Shown in pieces: positions 45,468 to 55,230 of a stretch of DNA of 64,000 nucleotides. Made by a program: the position numbers and the translations under genes. This DNA comes from Marsupella aquatica (Eukaryota; Marchantiophyta): positions 4,216,001-4,280,000 of the forward strand of contig OZ316898.1 in NCBI GenBank assembly GCA_973895155.1, written 5' to 3'. The notes under the pieces were generated by a model, which was given only the letters and a program-made list of their open reading frames with translations, did not search any database and was not told the DNA's origin. How positions within the stretch are numbered: position 1 is the stretch's first letter; every line of letters begins with the position of its first letter.

Positions 45468-46298
45468 GTAAGGCACCACCTGCTTCAACTTCTTGCCTCG
45501 CCCTAAGGGCGAGGCAACTTTACTTTAATTTGGATTTCAAACTTCTTATTAGGAAAATTTCTATATTCCTTTGCAGTCGCCTCGCCCCAAGGTCGAGGCG
45601 ACGTCTACTTCATTCTAGATTTCTTGTTGCTCCGAAGGCGTATTGGACCTTGTATCTTACATTAATAAAGGATCTTTAGCTATATTCTATTTTTTGCCTC
45701 GCTCTTGGGACGAGGCGATGTCGTCTGCATTCCTCAAATGTAGTCTACATTCCCAGAAGTTGCCTCGCCCTTGGGACGAGGCGATGTTATCTGCATTCCT
45801 AAATGTTGTCTGCATTCCCAGAAGTTGCCTGGCCCTTGGGGCGAGGCAATGTCCTCTACATTCCTAAATGTTGTCTGCTTTCCCAGAAGTTGCCTCGCCC
45901 TTGGGGCGAGGCGATGTCCTCTGCATTCCTAAATGTTGTCTGCTTTCCAGAAGTTGCCTCGCCCTTGGGGCGAGGCGATGTCCTCTGCATTCCTAAATGT
46001 TGTCTGCTTTCCAGAAGTTGCCTCGCCCTTGGGGCGAGGCGATGTCCTCTGCATTACTAAATGTTGTTTGCTTTCCTAGAAGTTGCCTCGCCCTTGGGGC
46101 GAGGCGATGTCGTCTACATTCCTAAATAATGTTTGATTGCTTGGATGAGGTGGCAGGGCTAATTGCACTAGGAGCAAAGAAGATTTTGCAATCTTCTATT
46201 TGTCGCCTCGCCCCAAGGGCGAGGCACCTTGAAAGTTTTCCACATGTCAATGTTAAAAATATGATGCTGACCATTTTGTTTTCAATGTTTCTTACCAG
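45468..46298 (+). repeat. Intron 1 with GC-rich hairpin repeat array
   Basis: The intron holds seven units of about 64-65 bp (one of 56 bp); TGCCTCGCCC or its variants start at 45705, 45761, 45826, 45891, 45955, 46019 and 46084. Each has GCCTCGCCC TTGG GGCGAGGC, an inverted repeat that would form a very stable stem. Isolated copies of the hairpin alone occur at about 45494, 45578 and 46202. Confidence 0.93.
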
Positions 46299-47827
46299 GA
46301 AAAAATCTTGAGAAGCCGGAGTTAAATATTATGGACGAGGATATCAAGGACTTTGTTTTCCCTGACCAAGATACTCCAGGATTTAGATGGGCACTAGAAG
46401 TTGGGGTGTCGGCGGAAGGCAGTCTCTTGATTTGTTTCAAGGGCCTCACAAGTCAATTGAATGACCGCAAGACAATTGTTACTCTAGGTCCAGTCATCCT
46501 TGTGAACACGGACAACAACCGCAATGCAATGATTATTGTTGAGTCCAATGAGAAATCTCAGTGGATGAGACTTCTAGTGCCAATAAAACTCTACTCGACT
46601 TTACTGAATGTTGAGTGGATGGCTCGATTGGAGATAAGCGTAGCTGATATGGGATTCTTCCCAGATGGAGTAACAATTGATCAGATGTTTGAGAAGTCGC
46701 GTTCTCAAATAAGTGGAGTTGACCTAGTGTTTGGATTTCTCTACGTAAAGAAGCACATGCATGACAATGCGGACAGTGTGGACCCTCCGTCTACTTGGAT
46801 AGTTCAAAGGATGATTGATAAGGCACATTTTTCATACGAGCAAGCAATCGACAAGAGTTTCATTTTTTGTCCAGAGTTTCAAGAGGCCGTGTGCCGGACG
46901 TGGATTTCAGAGATGAAGAAAAAAGAAGCAAAGCATAAGGCAAAGGAGAGAAAGAAGACAGTGGAAAGAAGTGCGCAATCAAAGACAGAGAAGAAATGAA
47001 AGCTTCAAGAGCCGGTTGTTCAACAAGAGAAACAATCTGGGAGTTCACGCCGTAAGCAGATGGCTAAAAAAAATGAAGATGATGAGGGCCCCCAAAAAAA
47101 GCAGACAAAGAAGGCAAAGGTTGTGAAATCAAAACCAATGTCAGGGTCGACTTCAAACTTTGTCTTGCATCCAGAGAATGATATGTGTCCGACAGAAGGA
47201 CCCAAAGAAGATGATGTGCTCAAAGGCCAAGAGGTTTTGCGTAATATTGAGCAGTATTATACTTTTGGCATCCGCGAAGTTTTTGATATTCCTGTAAAAA
47301 GTATTAATCCGCCATCGGCCGTTTTTGTATATCGAATGTTCAATCTTTCGCATGCAATGGAGATATCAAAGTCTATGATGAAAAACCCTAGACAGGAACC
47401 ACAAGTTGCTGATTAGATTCCGTATCGCGAGAGCACTAAACAGTTGCTTCATTATGACAACACACCTCAGGATAGGAAAGAGTTTTTGATTGGTGTGAAG
47501 AAGCATGAGATCCAATTCCTTGCCATCAGTGGCCAGCATTCTGCAAGAGCTGCCCAATGGATCCAAGGGTGGGCCGAGACTGACGCCAAGCTGACAAATC
47601 TTGCCAACAAACTAAAGTATAGGAAAGCAAGGATCCTATCTGACCTCACTCCGAAGACAATTTTGGTTGAGCATTCAAGTTTATCGAATGCTGTCAATGA
47701 TACTATGCAATTTAAGTCTTGTTTTTTAGAGACTATTGTTCATGCACGAAGGCAGTTTGAGGAGTGCGGGAAACCGCCGCGTCCAGGGATTGGGACCAAT
47801 CAAAATACAGACAGGAAAAACTATCAG

Positions 47828-48161
47828 GTACATGTTGGAGCAACGCAAACTATTCTTGATCCGCTTTGTTTAAAGATTGTCAATGGTAGAGGTTTGCCTC
47901 GCCCCAAGGGCGAGGCTGCCTTTTCTTGTTTTCCTTGGTTAGAAGATTAAAGCAAATGTTTGCCTCGCCCTGAGGGCGAGGCAACCTAGACTAGTCTCTC
48001 TAAGAATAATTCCCTAGTTCCGTTTCAGTCAATTGCGGTTAGATGTAGAGGTTCGCCACGCCCTTGGGGCGAGGCGGCTTAGCCTGTTTCAAACATAGGT
48101 ATAAATTTTCTAACATATGCATTGTACCCTGAAACTAATGTCAAGTCCATTGGATATGCAG
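47828..48161 (+). repeat. Intron 2 with isolated hairpin copies
   Basis: GT at 47828 and AG at 48160-48161. It contains three copies of the same inverted repeat seen in intron 1: GCCTCGCCCCAAGGGCGAGGC near 47895, GCCTCGCCCTGAGGGCGAGGC near 47961 and a decayed one near 48053. The loop varies between copies while the arms are kept. Confidence 0.85.
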
Positions 48162-51100
48162 GATTGGTTTGCCCTGGCAAAGGTTACAATGGGGAAGTCA
48201 AGCCTAAAGAGCATTTATTGGTTACTTTTTGCCGAAGATGAGCTCTTTGAATTATGGCAGAATGTGTGTGCAAAATGGTTGAGTGGGAAGCTCCAAGACG
48301 GGGCTGGTGGGTATGGAGGGCCAAGACCCCCAAAATTGATCACTCTCAGTACCTTTCGATGTTTTGAAGGAGAGATTAGTAGCAAACAGATAATTGAGAT
48401 CTTGAAGGACGTTGAAGAGGAGCGTGTCTTGCTGAAGAAGGATATCACCAACAAATCAGAGCTTGTCGCAATGGGAGACTTGGCCCTTACAATCAAGATA
48501 ATGTCCAAATTGAGAACAGTCATTATTGGCTATTTCGTGGAAAAGTATCGTGAGAAGTTTCCTGTTGGCACATCTTGGGAGTCTCTGGTGATATTGTCGC
48601 CTTCCTTGAAATCTGAGCTTGAGATGACAAAATTGAGGAGAGCAGCAGGTGAGGTTTACCTCAACAATTCATTGAAGAAGAATGTGGTCAAGGAGAGTTT
48701 CCCACAAAGTCTGATGGTCAGACTAGATGGGTTGTATTGTAAAGAATTTGGTGGGATTGGTCGTTCTCGCATGGAGCCTTTCTTGACATTTTTTAGTGAG
48801 AATTTGATGAAGACGACCGTGCCGGAAATGCTACAAGAGCCTTCGCCTTTGTGTCCTCTTGCCATTGTTGACTTCAGTAGGCTCCGACAACATGTTTGGA
48901 CCGATGCTGAAATTATTGCATTACTGCAATACATTGTGGATCTTCCAAGAAATCCAACAATTGTTGTTGTCATGACTGTGCATCCGGGGCCACTTGCTGC
49001 AAACATTTTGAGTGCCCTTAGGAAATTGCAACATGAAAAGGGAATGGACATCCACGTCGACTACGGGAGCTATCGACGGAGTGATACACCAGTTCCAGAG
49101 GGCTTACTTTTCAGTTGTGGTATGGAGGAGATAATCTTTGCAGGAATCACCACTGAGGAGAAATTTGATTGGAAGCAAGTGTTCAGGCCTGGATTTAATT
49201 GCCAATTTTCTTACAATTCGGCGATCGACCCTGATTTCCAAGTGGAAGACAAGACGGAGAAGCGAGATAAGAATAAGAGTAAGACAAGTAAGGAGACAGA
49301 GACTGAGTCAACTTCGGCATTTCACATTGGAGATTTCTTACAAAAGGCTCCCATGTTTGAGATGGTGGGAAGTAGAGGTGGCTTTGTGAATATTCACGCT
49401 AAGCCAAAATGTATGCTGCAGAGTATTATTGAATTTTTTTCGGCTGAAGGGGAGACTATACTTGACTTTTTCTCAGGAGGACAGGTTATGAAGGTGTCAT
49501 TGTTGTGTTTCAGAGAATGCTTTGCGTATTCAAACACTGAGGATGAATATGATTTCACTCAGGCATATGGAAGGTTTCTCTGCGAGAAAGTTCCTTCCAT
49601 AATGAGTGACCGGATGGGCAGTTCCAAATTTGGTAGAGCTCGCAATGGGGTTTCCGAGCATGTTGGTGCCAAAGAAGGTGTACACCAGGGCGAAGATGAT
49701 ATTGAGGAAGGAGAATTGGGTCACGACACAGACGACAGGGTCACCCGAAATTTGGATGAACGTGGAACACAAGTGGTAGGTATTCCCTACTTTGGTGTGG
49801 GGTTGGCTGATGTTGTGGGTCGACCTGAGGGCGACGCACCAAGAAATCCCTTTGCCGGTGTAGAGAATTGGATGCACCAATCGGACCCAGATCTTACATC
49901 GTCCACATCGGACGCACATTGGAAGGCAACCGCAGATGGTCTAGGCAATATTGACGTAGTAGAATTGGGAGAAATGTCAGACATTGTGCTTGCAAAGGAG
50001 GATGATCGTCAAGTACCTGAGACCGCTGCAAATGAAGAAGAGAAGGCAGGTGCTTCAAATCCTCCCGTCTCCTCTATATTGCTCATCAGAGACTAAATTG
50101 GTTTTTACAAGTGCTTCTACAGGAAGCCCCGTAGTATCATCATTTTCACAAAATTCTGGATCCGAGATCGACAGGACTGGATATATGAAAACAGTCCGTC
50201 CTGCAACTCATTTTATATGGAGAAATGGACCAAAGGTTGGAATGATAGAATCACTAGACGATGCTCCAAAGATAATGGCAAAATCAGATTACGAAAAACT
50301 GAACTTGAGACTGAGCCCAGTTTTTGCACCCCCATCCTTTGAAGAGCAACTTCCCAGTGGTATCAATTCCGAGATACAGAGTGTTCTAGGTGATCAAACA
50401 ATAGATGAATTTGGGCATTTTAGCATTGGAAATTATTAGCCCTTTCTTTGGTTCTTGGTATTTTAATGATAATCTAAGCTTTATCTTTGTAATAATATAC
50501 TTTTTTACAGACCAAAGTTCCGTCGTAGAATCTCCTTCCTCAAAGAATTTTGTTGGCATTCCCTTGGAAAGCGTTGCTGTGGAGGAAGGGTTTGACCCAG
50601 GTATACTTTGGATCTAAAAAATGGCAATTGAATGTAATTAATGTTTTTCTAGGAGGGTCGCCCCAGGGTCGTTCCTCTCTACTTCAAATGCTATAACAAA
50701 GTTTGTTTGATTTCAAATTTTGAGAGTTTTCCTCTGTAGTAATTGTTTAAACTTTGAGTCGCATTGACTAAGGGCTTATGTTAATGTTTCCAGAATTCAC
50801 TCCAATACTACACTCTCCGATCCGGCGAAAGCTCTTGGTTCTTGACCTTAACAAGATTTGTTGGGATTGCATTAAGACCAGAAGCTCAGGACCATGGCGA
50901 AATCAGACAAGTTTACGTGGTGTGCACTGGGGGAGACGTGGAGGGTTTAATTTCATGTATGTGGAGCGCCCATACCTCCACGAATTTCTATATGCAGCTT
51001 TCATGGTTTTTGACGTCGCAATTTGGACCTGTGCAAGGAGGCCAAAAACAATGGACTTAATGGAGTTGATTTTCACTGAGGAGGAGCGACAGAAGTTCAA

Positions 51101-51833
51101 GTTTGTCTTTACTCAAGAAGATACCTTTGATAGTTGCATCCAAAGGCCAGATATAACAGATGGGAAGGCCAATTTACTTCTGAAGAATTTGCAAACCATT
51201 TGGGACCGTTTTCCAGAAAAATATGATGCTTCTAATACAGTTCTTATTGATGATTCTCCATTGAAGGCATTTTTGAATTATGACGTGAATGGATTGTTTC
51301 CAAATCCATTTACTCACACAGCTTCAAATGACACTTTTTTGCCCGAGATATTATGGCCGTATCTTTGCAAATTGAGAAAGGCTTACTGCGTTCAACATTA
51401 TATCACTGTCAACAATCCAAAGTGGTCTGTTTTCAATTTATTAACAAGCAAGGAGGATCATGCTGCCATCTATGCTCTTTTGGAACAGAAGTGGGGAGAT
51501 TGTCGTTGTATCCATAGGGAGTTTGGAACCATCTTGGATGTGACTCCTGAAGAGATTCCTTGGGACGGAAAGAACGAGGTGCAGCATTACCCACCATTGG
51601 AGACGTGGACCACGGATGAGATCGAAGAAACTGCAAACGTAATACTTGGAGACAACTATTCTAGTCCTCATACACAAAATGGAAGGCATTTTATTTGGAA
51701 AGTTCTCAGAACTAGGGATCTCACCAATAAGTTTAAGAACCACCATGCGAGAGATACTTGCAACCGTGACATCCGCTATGATAAATCAGGAAGCAGACTT
51801 TCTTGTTCAAATGAGTTTTGTCTTGATCATTAG

Positions 51834-52499
51834 GAGATAGGGTTGCTCTAGTGCCTACCCTGAATTGTACATTCATATTATGTCTTGAAAGGATATGTTT
51901 TGAACATGTAGGATAAAGTAAATAATTAGGATATATGCTTAGTGTGAGGCTCTCTCACTGGACTGGACAATTTAATAATTATATAGTGGGTCAATCTCAT
52001 TTTGACCCTTGATTTATGACCATCTATATTTTTTAATTTATAGATGGTCTGAGTGGTACTGGCCTCTGATTTTTGGACTAAATTAAATTTACTCTAATTT
52101 TTAAATTAATTAGAATATATGATTTAAGTTATTATTAAACATTTGGGTGAAAAAAAACAAAATTTTGGGCGTTCAAAAGTGTATATTTGGGCTGAAAAAA
52201 ATTAGCTTTTGGGAATGCTTTAATAGAAATTTGGCCTGAAAAAAAATAACTTTAGGGTTCATCTTATGGACTTTTAAAAGTACAGTTTTAATGAATATAG
52301 TGATTAACTTAAAATAACTTGCTGGCCAGTACTATAGTATTGCCATCAAGAATAGCACCCTTATTACGAGAAAATCATAATAAAATTGTGCCTAAAGCAC
52401 ATTGGTTTTTGGTTTTCTCCTGATTCTTTGGGGCATTTGTGTGCATTTCTTATTTTGAGCAAAACTTTCAAGTAACACCTACTCCAACAATTCTTGCAG
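51834..52499. other. AT-rich 3' flank of the six-exon gene
   Basis: No coding sequence. It contains an inverted repeat (GACCATCTATA at about 52018 and TATAGATGGTC at about 52042) and, at about 52130-52260, several degenerate ACATTTGGGTGAAAAA-like motifs similar to those at 23980-24140. These may be the terminal or subterminal region of the element carrying the gene pair, but no terminal inverted repeat was identified. Confidence 0.4.
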
Positions 52500-52703
52500 A
52501 CTGCCCCTTTGGAGCTGTCTATAGTAGTGCAAAATGTGACAATGACACATAGATTACAAATTTCATGTAGGGCCCTTGACCCAAAATATGCTATGGAATT
52601 GTGTTATCAATTCACCTATTTGTATTGTCAAGCTTCAGTTGATGAGTCCTTTCTAGCGTCTTTCTTTCCAAATCTTTCCTCAAATCAAGCAAGAATTATC
52701 TAA
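52500..52703 (+). other. Possible exon of an unknown gene
   Basis: After TTCTTGCAG (possible splice acceptor, AG at 52498-52499) an open frame reads TAPLELSIVVQNVTMTH and continues to NLSSNQARII, then TAA at 52701. A GT follows shortly after. Composition is protein-like, but the stretch is short and I do not recognise it. It could be a surviving exon of a host gene disrupted by the repeats, or chance. Confidence 0.25.
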
Positions 52704-55122
52704 GGTTAAGGAGGTTTATGGTTAAGTTTCATGCAAGAGTTTTCTTTAATCTTTCTAGATTGTTTTTAAAAATAATTTAATTTAATTTAAACACCAATTT
52801 AGGGAGGGACAAAGCCCCAAAACACCCCCTGGGGATGAAAGCCACCCAGAGAGAACTGCGGCCACACGGCAAACAACAACAAAACCACTAATCAGGCCAG
52901 GGGTCAAAGGAGCACCACCCTAAAAGGGGAATCATCAAAGTCCAGTGGTGGTTTTTGTCATTTCTCCACGGCCAACGTCTTTTCCTCCTGTCATTGCTAT
53001 CCTGTCCTACATCTCTCACTTTATTATATCTACTGTCCTGTCTTCTCTTGTTCGCTGGATCCAGGGTCGAGTCGAGGCTCTTGTAACTAGTCTCAGTGGT
53101 GACATGCAAATCCCAATGGCCACCCTGGAAGAGCTCCAATTTGACTCTGTTATCTACTGTTGTCTTCTTCATCAGATATCAGATTAAGTGCGATCGGGCT
53201 TTCAGTTTTCTCCCAGGGTTGTAGGACCACATGCCGCGACCACATGGAGTTGACAACCAAGAGTGATTCTGAGTTGTTTTCCTTTCTTAGATGTTCAAGT
53301 GCAAATGTGTCACGCCATCGGCCTAGCCCTTAGGCCAATCTACGTCTAAGACAAACACTTCCCTTGCCAGTATTCGGGTTCGGGCAAGGAGGGACGTGCG
53401 GAGTGTGTGTAATTCTCCCAAACTAGCACTAAGTGCGCATACATTTACTTACAAGCACGCTTAGGTATGCTTTGTGTTCCGCCGCCGGAACGTACCTTAG
53501 TCGATACGGGGTCGACCTCGGCTTACGGGCTTCTAAGCCTTTGTGTTACCGCCTTTGATCCGGATCCATTAGTACAAGTGCTCAACCCTGGCTCGCAACC
53601 CCGTACCCGTAACCTACACCCCATGCACGTTTGGCATAATGTGTTCGGCCCGACATTGATACTTGCACACGAGACTCATACATGCATTCATACATAACAG
53701 AAATCTCGATTTACACGAAGGAATTGAGGGGAAAGGATTTCATTCATATATGATCCTACACTTACGATTGGGTGACCCAACACCTCGTGAATGAACGGGC
53801 CCAAGGCCGAGGAGTATACACTACAACGGAGCCCGGCTCCGCACTCACCCGACAAGATTAGTCGTATACCCTCCCCTTGGCACTCTGGCACTTCACCGAG
53901 TTTGGGACTCCCCGCACGTACCACGAATGGCCAACTTCTGAGTCTAAAATCCCCCCCCGTGCCTCTACCAGGGGGCTACTAAATACTAAGGGCCAAGGAC
54001 CAGCCTGGCCTCATGCCCAAATCTACGCTAACTTATATCCTCGCTAAGCTGGTTACGGCTTGTCCTATCAGTCTAACCTATTCTACACAGGCTGGCTAAT
54101 GTGTCAGCGCCGCTATCTTTTGGCCGGCACTTGTCCTAACAGCCTATTTTAGCTACTCCTATTTCTATTCTAAGCCTAACCCTCCGCTAATGCCTGGTGC
54201 GCTTGCCAGAGCCGTCCGAGTGGGAGCGGCCATCTCGCTGCCTACGGAGTCTGTCGTTGTCCGTCTTGAGGAGCTGGACTTGGTCTAGCAGAGATTTGTT
54301 CTCTTGCTTTGCCGCGTCCGTCTCCTCAGTTGCCTCTTGGCATGCCTCTTCTAGTTGATGGGCGTCGCTCGTCAGCTTGTCCACCATCTGGTTCTGCTTC
54401 TTGGCTTTGGTTTGAAGCCGCGCTACTTCACCCTGTAGGGCGGAAATCTCCGCAGTGTCATGTTGGGCCCGCTCTTCGGCCTCCTCTAGGTCTTTCTGTC
54501 AGATGATAGTTTGATTCTTCAAACTGTCAATCTGGGTCCGGAGCCGTGCAATCTCGGCCTCCTTCCCAGCTTTGGCCTATTCGGCTAAGGCGGTAAGGGC
54601 GTGCGCATTTGCTAACAACTCATCGGCGACTGCAACCTTGGGTCGTAGTTGCAGAAGCTCAGCCTCTTGAGTCTCAATTTTTCCCTTTAGGTACACGGAC
54701 TCAACCCGGTACCGCTCTATCCTCTGAAGGGCCTCCAACTGGGCCCGGCCTGCCTTTACTATGGTGTGACGCTGCCGGTACGGCGGTTAATGAGTGATTC
54801 AGTCTAACTGCGCTCGGCACGCGCATTAGGTGGGTCTTAGGCCGCTATTATTAGCATAACGACAGTATTTAGGTAATCATTAGGGGTAGGACATCATTAG
54901 GCAATAAGGGGGACTTCAGGTTCGGGCTGGCGGCGGGTCGCTATTCGCACACCCGGGTTACGAGCGTGGAGGGGCCCCTCCCTCGGGTCCGTATAACGAA
55001 CTTAAGGAAGCGGCCACTGACGCACGCTGACTCAGACCGGCGGAGTGGCCGGTACACCACAAGCGTGAGCGGTTCAACCTATGGGCGTCGAGGAGACGTC
55101 GGGGATCGACAAGCCCTCAAAG

Positions 55123-55130
55123 TATAAAAG
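55123..55130 (+). promoter_or_regulatory. TATA box of LTR copy B
   Basis: TATAAAAG about 358 bp from the LTR start and 108 bp before the ORF ATG. Conserved in position with copies A and C/D, so U3 would be about 390 bp and the ORF would lie in the R-U5 part. Confidence 0.75.
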
Positions 55131-55230
55131 GGGAGCCAACCCTTTGTAGTGCACCAGTCCATCAGTCCGCGCGCCAGCTTCGACCCCAGCTCTCTCGTTC
55201 TCTCTAGGTCGCCACTACTATCTCCTCTGA

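Larger units (their letters stand above)
45299..51833 (+). pseudogene. Six-exon gene: ParB-like, DNA-methyltransferase-like and FCP1/NIF phosphatase-like domains
   Basis: Exons 45299-45467, 46299-47827, 48162-50049, 50123-50389, 50511-50600 and 50794-51833. All junctions are GT-AG, phases match, and the sum is 4983 nt (1660 codons plus stop). Domains: an unknown N-terminal region; a ParB/sulfiredoxin-like fold at about residues 385-480 (FDIPVKSINPP, SKSMMKNP, FLAISGQHSARAAQ); a beta-class amino-methyltransferase-like region at about 800-1020 (LAIVDFSRLRQHVW in the motif IV position, then KPKCMLQSIIEFFS, ETILDFFSGGQ as motif I); and a HAD phosphatase at about 1320-1500 (LLVLDLNKI, IWTCARRP, VLIDDSP). 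Motif IV lacks DPPY/SPPY and the HAD motif is D-L-N instead of DxD, so catalysis is doubtful. Stops TGA 46997 and TAG 47414 lie in exon 2. An in-frame ATG upstream (45179 frame) leaves the start open. Role unknown; context suggests a transposon accessory protein. Confidence 0.7.

Noticed and set aside
45690-46130. Regularly spaced repeats resembling a CRISPR array
   Set aside because: The units are near-identical along their whole 64-65 bp with no unique spacers, lie in a spliceosomal intron of a plant gene and have no cas genes nearby.
47250-49500. ParB plus methyltransferase motifs as bacterial or phage contamination
   Set aside because: The motifs lie on exons separated by GT-AG introns with matching phases, within one gene that also encodes a eukaryotic-type FCP1 fold, and plant elements flank both sides.
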